This document shows, one piece after another, positions 1-11,700 of a stretch of 64,000 nt of DNA. The position numbers were made by a program, and so were the translations under genes. Where the stretch lies: NCBI GenBank assembly GCA_964017195.1, contig OZ024897.1, positions 9,702,951-9,766,950 of the forward strand. The letters run 5' to 3'. Every line of letters begins with the position of its first letter. The stretch's first letter is position 1. The notes below the pieces were generated by a model. The model was not told the DNA's origin and searched no databases. It was given only the letters and a program-made list of their open reading frames with translations. The DNA comes from Siderastrea radians (taxonomy: Eukaryota; Cnidaria; Anthozoa; Scleractinia; Rhizangiidae).

Positions 1-590
1 AATGGAAATCGGATGAAGCGATTTCTTTCATCTCTTCCTGCAGGACAGCTGAAATCTCTAGAAACAATTGAGGCCAAAGTTTTCTTTCCACGGTCAGGAT
101 AAATGTGAGTTTGAGGAACAAAAAAAACTAGGCTCGGTGAATGACTATAGCACTTTGCATTCAATTACCAGTCAGACAGTCAATTGCCATAGCAACACGA
201 TGACGTCATTGCTACTTTTACCTTTCCTTAACTTGTAAGAGTTTTTAAAGCTATTTATTGGACTTGTTGTTCATATAATTGTCTTCAGTCGAACCTATTT
301 TAAACATTTTTTTATGAAAGCGTTTTCGAGAAATGATTGAAGTTTTTAGCTGCTGCTAACAAACGAATCATAAAGTAATAAGTCTTTTCGCGTTCCTCAA
401 AGTGGAAATCGGATGAAGCGATTTCTTTTATCTATTCCTGCAGGACAGCTGAAATCTCTAGAAACAATTGAGGCAAAAGTTTTCTTTCCACGGTCAGGAT
501 AAATGTCAGTTTGAGGAACAAAAAAAAATAGGCTCGCTGAATGGCCATAGCACTTTGCATTTAATTAACAGTCAGACGATTAACTGCAAG
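1..590. repeat. Direct repeat, two copies about 400 bp apart
   Basis: The first 190 bases recur at 402-590 with few differences. Both copies hold the stretch GGACAGCTGAAATCTCTAG and the stretch TTTTCTTTCCACGGTCAGGA. The left copy is cut by the window edge, so the array may extend further. No coding potential is seen. This is either a tandem satellite with a unit near 400 bp or two copies of a dispersed element. Confidence 0.7.
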
Positions 591-1544
591 TCTTGATGAG
601 CCTGCATAACTGAGGAACAGGGAATTTATGAATTTCAGTTCAAGTTTACTGGAGTTGGGGTTCAATGTACGACAAGATAACTACTGATTTTACTATACAG
701 TAGTAGAGAATTTAGGGATAGGCACACTTTTGAATGGCAATTGAGTACTTTTCAGATAGGATTAGTGTCACTGTCAGCTTCAACTTAAGTTAAAGTCAAC
801 TCGGACAGTGCTAAATATGTACTTTTCAAAAAAGAGGCCTGTGCTAATGGATCTTCTAATATTGTTAGAAAAACAAAGCTCATTGTTAAGCTTAGCATTG
901 GATGGTTGAGACAATTTTTTTGTGTTTTCAGGCAGCTGCATTTACTTTTTTTTTTAATGTAGTTGGGAAAAATTTTCTTTTGGGAGGGAACAGGGAAAAG
1001 AGTTTTTGATGAACTCAAGTGCCAAGTCTCCAGTAACGAGTTATTGCAGTGACAAATAATATGCCCATTGCATCATTCAGCACCATCGTCATAGCCTGTG
1101 GACAGGCCCTTAGAGGGTAATAGAGCACAGGATAATTGGAAGGTGGAGCAAGCCACTGGGAATCACCGCCATTATCTCCATCCCAGTGCAGTCTGTGTTC
1201 TGTTTGCTCTACTCACCCATTTTTCTTGCACCATATTCCTCACTAAGGAGCCTGGGGCAAGCTGCATAAAACATAACATCCAGGGTACCTTCTAATGTCA
1301 CTGAGATGTTCACTCCAGGTAAAGTCACCATGTTAACATCTGAAGTTAGCAATTATGCCTGGTATTAGGTATTATGCAACCCACTCCTGTTCACAGGCTG
1401 TGTTATCAACTACAACTGTGTGGCTGGAAGTATTATTTGTGTAAAGGCAGGCAAAGTTTGAACAGCGGAGCTGTGACAACAAGAAGCTAACGAATACTGC
1501 CAGATTGACTTTCACTTTGGCCGGAGGTTAAAATACGGTGCTTT
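591..1544. other. Intergenic, no gene recognised
   Basis: AT-rich sequence downstream of the HGH1 stop codon (HGH1 is on the minus strand, so this holds its 3' flank). Short open frames here show no family resemblance. I see no RNA gene or clear repeat. Confidence 0.5.
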
Positions 1545-4187
1545 TCACTGTTCATCAAACTTTATGTTCTCAGGTATCTGTACTTTGTTAAGGTCCTCCA
1601 TGCCTGGCTCAGGTTCATCTCCTATTAAGACTTGAATGACATTGCTACATGCTTTCTTTGCCTCATCATCTGTCTCCCAGTTAAACAACTCACGGAGGAT
1701 AATATAAACATTGTTATTTCTCATCACTTCCCTGCCGTGTTTTGTAGTACAGAGCTGAAAAAAGTAGAATTAGAGATTAAAACCATAGCATATTGCAGAG
1801 TTCTTTGTTTAACAGCCACACTGAGTTTGCAGTAAACAAGAAAATCAAGAATTTCGAATGGAAGTCATTTGTGGCACTTAATTTAGGGTTGTTGCATGTG
1901 TGAGCCCGGTCCCTGCTGTTGTGTTGCTTACTTAGACAAGAAACATTCCTCCAACTCTCTTTATACCCATGGGTACCAGCAAACTGCTAATAAAGCACAA
2001 CAATAAAACTTATGATGGACTAGCATCCCATCCAAGATAGTAGTACTATCCAAGGGGGGTGGGGGTACTCAAGTATATAACAGGGAAGTGCAATAAGGCC
2101 AAATTTTAATATTCCAAAAAAGTCCCATTGGGTTAAAACTGGACCACAAAAAGTCCACCACCTTAAAAAGTCCTTTTTATCCACACATACACTGTAATTA
2201 AGGTAATTAAGTTCTGTAAATGGTTTGAACCCAGGGGTCATATCATAGGTCAGTAAATTATGATTGTCCAGGTGAGTGTAGTCCTGAGAAAAACTGCTTG
2301 TGATGACATTGACTGACGTTTCGACAACCTGAACGGAAATCATCATCAGAGTCAAGTGAACTGTGAATCATTCACTAGATTCTGATGATGACTTCTGCTC
2401 AGGTTGTCGAGACATCAGTCAATGTCATCACAAACAGTCCTTCTCAGGACTACACTCACCCAGATGATCATAATTTACAAACCTATGGTAATTAAGGACA
2501 TTTGTGCTAACTATTTCTGTGCATCCTTACTGCACATGCAATTCACATTGCGATGACATGCCACATCATGCAGTGAGCACGTGCGCTGTTGAACAAATGT
2601 AGAGATATATAGTGCTAGTGGGCATTTTAATATCTACGCATGGATTTAACTCTTAAATGTTGGGTGACCCCAGATTTTCTTTTGATAGATCACTTTCTTT
2701 ATTGATCATCTACAGAATTTATAAAAAATGGAAGAAAACCTGTGTTGTGGAATTTTGATTATTTTCAACCCTTCTGCCCTTGCACCATCGAATTCTGCTA
2801 TTATTTTAGCTGCACAGTGTTCACAAAAGTCCACCTTATAGGTCTAGTTTAACTGAATGGATGACACTAGTTCAAATCGTTTACTTGACAGACCCACCTA
2901 AATAAAATTTGACTAACAAAGTGGGTCTACAGCAAATCATTTTTAATATTTTTCAACTACCTACCAGTAAGGCCATGCCCAGTTACGAGGACTGACTTGT
3001 CAAAATTGAAGTAGTTTTCCATGCGCTTTATTTCAAAAACAAAGTCGGTGACCTCCCATTTTTTTGCATTTTTGACAAAGGTAACTCATTACCTGACTGT
3101 TGCAAAAGTATGAAAAAAATTTGTGTTGTAGAAGTTTTTCGCCCGAACGTCCTTAAGTTCGTAAATGAAACTGATACAGTTATTTGACAGTTTAAAGCAA
3201 ACCCACTCACCTGTAGTAAGGCATCTAGCAACATCCTCCTGATATCAGGATCAGTTTCTCTCTGTTTATTCTCATCCAGATACTGCAGGTCAGGGGGGAG
3301 TTTCTCCATGTCATCTTCAGGGAACTCTTCTGGTCCTGCCAGTGGAAGTAACAAGTGTGGCAAGATGTCTACAGCATCACTCAGTAGCCACTCATGGGAG
3401 TCTGGAGAGAAAAAGCATTTCAAAAGAAAAGATACAAATTAGTAATTCAAATTGTGAAAAAGATGTGCTTAGTTTAGAGGTTAAACGTATCATATTTCAG
3501 TCTGGATATAGCCCTTAGCTTGAACTTTTTTATTTAAATCCAGTGCATTTAAAGTGAGAAAGAATATAATAATATAATAAAAGGCAGTGTATGAAAATAC
3601 TGTCTCAGAGCAAACAAGTCATATGATTTGTCATAGCCCAGAAAGAATCCCCAGATCCAAAGGGCAAAAATCTTTATTCTATTTCAAACCATAAGTAAAT
3701 ATAATGCCAACTTATTTATAATCACCTTGTATCCAACGAGCATGAGATGTATGATAATTATTTAATTCTCAACACTGGTAGTTACTGCTGAATTTCTTAC
3801 CATTAATTTCTACAAGACTTTTGCTGAACAACAAAAACTTTTGAACACTGGGCACGTCATGGCATCTTATTTCCTTATAAGGCAAAAAGTAGGGTTATAT
3901 GCTGACAACCTGTGTGCAGTGGATCAGTTCGAAAGCTAGAAATTCAATAACCAAAATTAAGAATTTAAAACGGAAAGTAGCCCTTAGCCTCTGAGGCACT
4001 TAGATCACATCCAACAAATGGGTGGATAACAGTCGATCAATCAATCAATCAATTAGAGTGATTACAGACTACAGGACAATTTTGGTCTTAGAACTCTTTA
4101 TAGAGTAAGCCACACCACAATAGACACTATTGTTATTTCAAGGTGTGCAAAATAAGTTGTCCTACATTCTGTAGCTTAGCCAATCAG

Positions 4188-4250
<63 letters not shown>

Positions 4251-4255
4251 GTCAG

Positions 4256-4287
<32 letters not shown>

Positions 4288-4985
4288 CCAACCAACCAAC
4301 CAACCAACCAGTGTGTAAATAGGTGACGCTCACCTGTCTCAAAGCAGCAGTTTCTTAAAGCTCCAACGATCCCTCCCCTCTTTGTCAGGGAAGCACTATA
4401 CATGGTGAAAGGCAAAAGACGTTGAATAACGCAGCGATCTTTGTCCAAAATAAAATCTCGCGATTCTTGTAACTGCGTCAAATTAGAAATAAAAGTTGCA
4501 AAATACTGTAAATTAGAGTGAGGATTATAGTTTTCTTTGCATAAAACCTCCACAATCTTGTACAGACTGCAATCTGAGGAGTTCTTAGTGACTTCCAAGA
4601 CCTCACCACATCCATTTTCAGTTCTTGTCACATTGGACAGAATCATGGCTGCTTTGCCTGCATGCTCGCTCGTTGGATTGAGTGCGTAGTTTAAAAATGG
4701 CTCAATTAAGTTGTATTTTAAAAGCTTTTCAGAGATCAATGGTTCTGCCGATAAATTCACGAGCACCGAAAAAGCAACACCACATATTCTTGAATTCGAA
4801 TCTCTGGTTAGATCGAGGAGGCGTTTTAAGTATTCATCGTTTTCCTTGAGAAAGTTCTTGCCACTATCAGAACCAGAAAGCCCAAGGATGTAATCCAAAG
4901 CCAACGCTTTAACGTCGCCACGTGCATCTAACGAAAGAAACGGCAAAAGTTCTTTCACAGCTTTTTGGTCAATTTGATCCGCCAT
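1545..4985 (-). CDS. HGH1: HGH1 homologue (FAM203/BRP16), complete, 3 exons
   Basis: HGH1 is a cytosolic armadillo/HEAT-like protein; in yeast and human it works with TRiC/CCT to fold eEF2. Exons on the minus strand are 4985-4334, 3401-3211 and 1754-1545 (652, 191 and 210 nt), joining in frame to 350 residues plus TGA. All introns are GT-AG. Exon 1 gives MADQIDQKAVKELLPFLSLD and helical repeats with NLS and SNVTR-type motifs. Exon 2 carries HEWLL and LLPHLLLPLAGPEE, exon 3 ILRELFNW and VLIGDEPEPGME, all signatures I recognise from animal HGH1. The human protein is about 390 residues, so this is slightly short at the C terminus. An in-frame ATG lies 39 nt upstream at 5024, but the MADQ start fits the family better. 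The gene is divergent from the GH63 gene. Exon joins are inferred. Confidence 0.93.
2020..2480. repeat. Inverted-repeat element, family also at 52230-52480
   Basis: This lies in HGH1 intron 2. Left arm 2262-2345 and right arm 2380-2465 are imperfect inverted copies around CTGATGATGACTTCTGCTCA, and both contain TCCT-GAGA/TCTCAGGACTACACTCA blocks. The same arms recur at 52230-52480. The flank at 2022-2037 carries TGGACTAGCATCCCATCCA, also present in the SINE-like sequence near 25150. Confidence 0.65.
4024..4312. repeat. (ATCA)n tetranucleotide tract grading into (ACCA)n
   Basis: There is a short CAAT run at 4035-4055, then a long nearly pure run at about 4188-4312 that changes from ATCA to ACCA units at its right end. 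It lies just inside HGH1 intron 1, ending about 20 nt from the exon 1 splice donor at 4333. Confidence 0.95.
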
Positions 4986-5033
4986 GATGCTATTCCTCGT
5001 TAGGATCTGGGTACAAATTATCATACCCGTTCC

Positions 5034-5276
5034 AGGGGCCCGTTTCTCGAAAGTCCCGATAACTTTGCGGGCCCGGTAAGTATTTTTTCGAGCTCATTTA
5101 TTTGTCAGCTAATGGTAATTATTGGTACAAACTTAGCGATATACTTCACGAAATTATAAGGATTAAAATTTAGCTTTCAAAATCAAGAAAAATTGTATTG
5201 CTATTGGAGAATATTGTGCACCTAAAATAGTTTTCGGGGCCGGGACGTTATCGGGACTTTCGAGAAACTGGCCCCA
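5034..5276. mobile_element. Palindromic MITE between HGH1 and the GH63 gene
   Basis: The terminal inverted repeats read GGGGCCCGTTTCTCGAAAGT at the left and ACTTTCGAGAAACTGGCCCC at the right, extending inwards through CCCGATAAC and GTTATCGGG. The element is about 243 bp, has no coding potential, and begins about 49 bp upstream of the HGH1 start codon. It therefore occupies part of the shared divergent promoter region. No clear target duplication was found. Confidence 0.85.
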
Positions 5277-5748
5277 GGCCTTTGTCAGCTCCTCGGAGTC
5301 GTCTTCCGCGCTTTGCATTGCTTTGCATTTTGTTTTGCTAATTTTGCGTGAAAAGTTTTCCCGCTTCTTAATGCATGACACTGATCGATTTCCACTGCTT
5401 GCATTCTCAGAGACGACTTCAGAACACTCCTTTGCTAATGATCATGTGCATCTGTCTGCTTTCAGGAAATTTGCATTACTAAAACCTGTCGACAAAATTA
5501 GCTCACAGAATGGCAAGGTGTGAAATGTACAAAGGACGTGTAGATTTCGTGACTCTCTGAGAGTTGGTTGGCTGCGTTTGCGGTAAACAAATATTGAATT
5601 TACATGATTTTAATGCAGGTCAAATAATAATATATCCACTCTCAGTCGACGCCTTGTAGTAGTTCCCGCTGTCAGCACTAATCGGCTTGCGCGCGCTGGA
5701 TTTCTGCTGGAGTTTGGAAGTGTTGAAAGCAGTGGAAGCTGAGCTATC
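5277..5748. promoter_or_regulatory. Divergent promoter region of HGH1 and the GH63 gene
   Basis: This is the rest of the 763-bp gap between the two head-to-head start codons (4985 and 5749). The 100 bases before 5749 are more GC-rich (GCGCGCTGGATTTCTGCTGG) and are the likely 5' UTR and core promoter of the glucosidase gene. No TATA box is evident. Assignment is by position only. Confidence 0.45.
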
Positions 5749-8700
5749 ATGTTAAAGAAACCCCTGAAGCGACAGCCCACCATCGTAATCGAGCATATTA
5801 ACTTGACCGAGACGAAGAGGCTCGAGGAAGATTCAAAACGAGAGAAGAACTGGAAAAGATGGGGACCTTATTTATCAGAGAGGCAGTGGGGAACTGTTAG
5901 AGAAGATTATTCATTCGACGGAGCTTGGTAAGATGTGATCGACCTTACCTGGCCTAATTTTTAACGAGTTAATTTCAACTTAAGTAAGCTAAAGTCAAAC
6001 ATTATTACTTGACTGTTTAGTTAATATTTCTTGGTGAAACAAGCCTAATGTCATTTTGGATTTCTCTAATAACACCGGGTAGAAATAAAGGTTGCATGTG
6101 TATATGATTCATATGATGGGTACGTTTGACATGGCGAGACCGAATTTGTTTTCGGTTTACCTGCTCAATTTAAACTGAAATTATCTATGTTGCTCCATTA
6201 ACTTAAGGCTATTAGTGAACTTCCGTTCGCATGGCGTACGCTCGTATTTCTACAAACAAATAGTCCCTGAGAACATTTGTGACTTGTATACACTTGTTCT
6301 TTACATTTAATACAAAAGTGCATTTTTTGTTAGACATAGTTAGACATGTTGGACCATTATGTAGATTAGAAATCAGTAAATCCTAGACCTAAAACAATAA
6401 TATTACATCGTGGTTTTCTTTTCAATGACTCGTGGCTCGTTTATCAATGACTGAATTCTAAAAAGCTTTTAAGACCGTGACAGGTGGGAGGATTTTGACA
6501 CATTCCTTTACTGATAAATGTAGGTAGAGGGGATTTTTCTAAACATTATTTTAGCTTATCAGTAAAAGAATGTGACCTCACTAAAGTCATCTTTTGTTTT
6601 CTCATCTTTTCTCCATGGGGTGATTCTAATCACACCATTTAGTTTTGAAGTAAGACCTTTTTGTTTTTCCTGATTGATCTGGTAATTACTAAAATATAAC
6701 TTCACACATAAATTCCAGGGTGTGGTGAGTTCATACTTGTTCCTGGTGCCTGTCTGAAGCGGTGGCCCATATGGCATGGTGATGATGGTGGGAAAAAGAG
6801 GGATGAGGGAAAGGGGGGGGGGTGGGGTATCCTCAAAATTTAGGGTAGAGGAGTGCAACCCAGAGCTTGAAACCCTCAAACCGTATTTTAAAACCGGTGG
6901 TCAAAACAAACCCTTTTTCAGACCAAATCAGGTGTACTGTGCATACCCATACCCTTGAAAGGCTGGTTATATATTTTTACCTCGTTCGCTGGTCAGTCTC
7001 CTTTGTCAGTAGGTCAGAAAGAGACAATTCATTTTGGGACAATATACAGTGGGTAGACACACTGACGTCTTTTTAGTGTATATACCCACTGCACCAACTG
7101 AGATACTGGCATCTGTTAAGTGTATCTACCCACTGTATCTAACCGTCTGCTTCTGTTTCAATATTTGCTCACTCTTTTTCCACAGCTGGGACTACTTTTC
7201 TCATGACCATGCCCGATCACGTGCTTATCGATGGGGAGAGGATGGTTTATTGGGAATCACGGACCGGGAGTGTCGACTTTGTTTTGGTTTGGCTTTGTGG
7301 AATGAGAAAGATCCCATTCTGAAAGAGAGGCTGTTTGGTTTGACTGGGACTGAAGGTGAGAATTTGAAGGGGTGCCAAATGACTTCTGATGAATTGCTAA
7401 ATTCGCCTTCCAATTTTCCTTGTATATGTTTATAAATCAAAGGGAGAATTTGTCATTAAATCAGGAGTCAGTTAGGGCCTCATTCCACTCACCCATTTAA
7501 TTTTTAAATGGACTGTTCACGTGGCACACCGCATCTATCAGAATCCAGGTTATTAAAGAAACCAGTGTTTTCCATGTTTGAATGATAACATGTTCACAAA
7601 TCAGGCTGCATGTTTACAGTCTCTAATGTTTGTGTTATGTTAATATTTCAGTGCTACAAAAACTCTAAAAAATGGCTTATGTAAATAGCTTGTGTACAGC
7701 TGCCCTCAGCTGCCGTATAACTGTAGGTTGTGGTACAGCTGCATTCACCCTGTCCTCTGAGAGAATTAAATGGCTTTTTAAATTCTAAGTGAGACTCATT
7801 AATCCCTGGTTCTGAGTAGATTAGGCTTAATCAGAGGAGGGGTGGGGGGGGGGGGGGGCAGGGGAGGGAACCTGGGAGAAAGGGAGGTGGGAGATGTACA
7901 GGAGGTGAGAGAAGAGGGGGTAGGAAGTGGGAGAAATAAGCTAGGGAAAATTCTGCAACACTGCACAATACTTTGCAATCAAAAAAGTGCAAAAAGGCAG
8001 GAGCCAACTCAAATAGGGTGGGAACTGGGATTAAAGGGTATGAGAGGTGGAAAGTTTGAACCCCCCTGTCCCCCCTTATAATCTAGTTCCGAGGTTGGGT
8101 TAGGTTATTTTTAAACCTCTGAAGCCTATTGGTAGCTTTGACTGATTTAGTCCTCGTACTCTAGTCCCCATATGACAGTCTGCAGTGGGCATATGTAGCT
8201 ACTAGCACACTGAGTAGCTGTCATAGCCTTGGTCTTAACAGCAAAGTTTTCATTTTAGTGACTTGTCTCATATCTTTAATAGGTACCAACCAATCTGTCA
8301 GGGTGTCTGGGGGTCAGGCTCTCGTCAATTTCAAATAGGGCGTTCTTCAAAGGTTCTTCAACCCTGACCCTTTTTAAGGATAGAAAATTGAAATTGATAC
8401 CTTTTTATAGCCCAAACCCAGACCTTTACATACTGCAATATTTTGTACTGGGTGTTCACATACTGCAATAATCATTTTAGTTAATGCCAGAAAAGGAACT
8501 CTATCTAAGGATCACACTGGGGTCATAATGCCAAAAAGGGGCCAAATGGATACCCTATTCAAGGACTAAGAACCTGAAAAACCATACCCTATTCCCCCAC
8601 AGGGCGTTTCCATGATACTGACTTTCTTGTAAATTTGGATGATCATTTAACCAGGTAACCATGGTGAAGATGTGAAAGAGTGCTACTACTACCTGGATTC

Positions 8701-11700
8701 CACTCCAACTCATTCTTACATGAAGGCTTTATACAAATACCCACAAAATGAATATCCTTATGGCTGGCTTGTAAATGAAAATCGAAACAGATCACGACAG
8801 GAGCCTGAATTTGAACTGCCTGATACAGGTAAGGAGGAAATACAGTGTACACACGTACTCTTTACTCAGCATGTATGAAGTCTGGGGATGAACATAACCG
8901 ACACTGGAAAGAAGAATTTGATAGCAGTGTGTTTTTGAAATTCTCTTTCTTTAATGATATGAAAATTGGTTTGCTTATAATTTATTGACAAAAGAAAATG
9001 AATTCCCTTGGGTACTGATGATGATGATGATAATAGTGATGGTAGTGGTGATAGCATCATGACTTCAGTGATGGAGATGAAATGGCACCAGACACACCAG
9101 TCCCTAGCTAAGCATTCTCATCTCATCTAAGCCCAGACAGCTGGCCCCAGGAATTGCAGATGTGTAGATGTCAAGACTCGCCCCCACCTCTCTCATTTTT
9201 AACAATAGCAGACAACAAGGTAAGAGAGAGGGCCTAGGTACTAAAAGTTGAGCACTAGATTGTCCTGTTAAAAGTAGAGTTCAATTTTGGAAACATTTTG
9301 CTTTAAGAAAATTAATTCTTGACAGGTGTGTTTAATGATGGCTATTACTGGGATGTCTGTGCTGAGTATGCAAAGAATACTCCCAATGATATCCTGATAC
9401 AGATAACAGTAGCAAACCGTGGTCCAGAAACTGCACGGCTTCATGTGTTACCAACATTGTGGTACAGAAACACGTGGATCTGGGGATGTAAGCACGAAGG
9501 ATGTACTCGTAAAGCAAGCATTGTTCAAAAGACTCCCAACACAGTGGAGTGTCAACATGAAACTTTGGGAAAGTACACTTTTGCTGTTGATGTAGGACCT
9601 GAAAGTGAGACACCAGAGCTGCTGTTCACAGAAAATGAAACAAACACTTTGGTATGTTTTTGAATGATTTACAAGCAGTTTTATGCAGGGAGGATGTGGG
9701 GGGGGGGGGGGGAATGTGTTGCCCCCAAGCATATAGGTCTTTTCACTGGATACTGGATATGTTTTCCTTGCGGGGGGAGGGTTGGGGGTCAAGAGAATCC
9801 AAACTCTCCTCTTCCTCTTTTTTGGCCCCTGCCCCTTTCACTTTTTTATTGCAAAATATTATGCAATGTTCCTTTTTATCACACTTCCTGCCATATGGGG
9901 ATCCTGTACCTCACCCCCCTTTCTCCCACCACTTTTACACTTCCTAACCCCCCCCTTCTCCCAGGTGGCTGCCTCCCCATCCCCCTTCCCCCACCCCCAC
10001 AAGCATGGAGACCCACCAAAATACCCTATTTTGCATAATTTATTCATTTCCACTCGTTCGTAGGATCTGAGGAAAATAGGACGGCTGCTCGCAGTCTATC
10101 ATTCTGTTAGCAAATTTCTAGGCTGAATATAGCTGGATACCAACTGGATATGTTTATCTAGGAAAAAATCTCGTCCAAAAGCAGCTGTTTTTGTTGGGTC
10201 TTTTGTGCTGTTGGAAATTGATCTGTTTTTGACAGGGCCTAAATGAGGGAAAGGACCACTGCTGTGCTAGTCTGAATTCAGATTGAGTAGTATTCTGCAT
10301 CTTTTTCAGCGTCTTTATGGTTCAGAAAACTACACAACGTTTACAAAGGATGCCTTTCATCGTTTTGTCATCCACGGTGAAAAAGACGCAGTGAACCCCA
10401 AGAAAAAAGGCACAAAAATGGCACCTTACTTCCTGCTTGTCGTTCCAGCTGACGAGGAGCGTGTTCTGAGGTGTCGTCTCATGGCTGAGGATGAAACTGT
10501 GAGCGAGCCATTTGCTGAGAGGAATTTTGGAGCCGTAATTCAGAAACGACTCAAAGAAGCAGATGAATTCTACCATGTCGCCATACCATGTGAGTCTTCT
10601 TGTTTATGTTGAAAGATGGTCCTTGAAAAACCAAGGGGTTTTCATGGTGTGACAGATCAATCCTTGAGCGGTTTTTAAATAATGTGTTATAGGAATACGT
10701 GCATTGTGGGTTTATTCGTTTTGTAGGGGCCCCGTGGGGGGGGGGGTGGGTAAAATCGTGCTTAGTCAGACCTAAGGATATATTCGTGTGAAGACGGAAA
10801 GAGATAAATACGTTTGTACGTTCTCTTGGTTCCGTTTAAAACCGTACCCAATAAATTTCAGACCAAACAAAGGTCAAACACCATACCTCCATGAAGTTAA
10901 AGCGAGTTTCATGAATTTCTGTTAGTCAGCGTTAAATTCCGCGACTTTTTCCGCGAGGCCAATTTCTATCATTTTCACCCCAAATTATTAATCCCATACT
11001 TGGGTTTAGCAATAAAACAGCCTTTTTTGATAATAACGTCTTTCAGTCTTATAATATAATACTACATTACTATAATTCAAAAACATTCTGGCCTTCAACG
11101 CACAGTTGTTAAATAATTTCGGACAAAATGCGGAGTTTTGCTTCTCGTGTCTTGTAGGAAGAAATTTTTACGATTCAGTATGATTGACATTACCCGCTCG
11201 TAACTAACCTTTGGCGCCGATTTCTGAATCAAGCAGCAAAACATTAGAAAGTGAGGAAACATAGTCTTGTCAAATTGCGTGTCGAGATGCGGTTATGCCG
11301 GGAGAACGTTCAAAAGAGACTCAGTATTAATTATTCGAAGGAAATAGACACTTGAAAGGAGTTTTTTTTTTTTACAAATAACGCAAGTCAACATTTAATG
11401 CAAAGAGGAGAGTTTTGTTCTGCGGAAAATATATAAATAAATGTGTTTTGCGGATCTAGGAGGAAATCGTAAAAACCGCAAAAAATGAGATCCCGCAAAA
11501 ATTTCACGCGACACACTACTTGTATAGAGGAATATCTCCTTGCTTTTCCTGCTACAGTCACTTACTATAAATGACCTTGATTTCCGCCAGGCTTTCAACA
11601 GCTGCTGTATTTCTCAATCAGCGATCAGCAGGGGCCCATTAGGGGCGGTATTCTCTATATAAAATTGCATAATAAAGCAATTTGTACAGTACAGGTCCAA

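Noticed and set aside
4188..4312. CRISPR-like array
   Set aside because: It is a plain tetranucleotide microsatellite without spacers, in animal DNA.
4284..5024. Using the ATG at 5024 for HGH1
   Set aside because: Its extra 13 residues (MIICTQILTRNSI) are unlike the family N terminus; the MADQ start at 4985 fits better.
9664..10063. Overlapping open frames of 93-124 codons
   Set aside because: They come from G/C homopolymer runs in GH63 intron 4 and encode Pro/Gly runs only.
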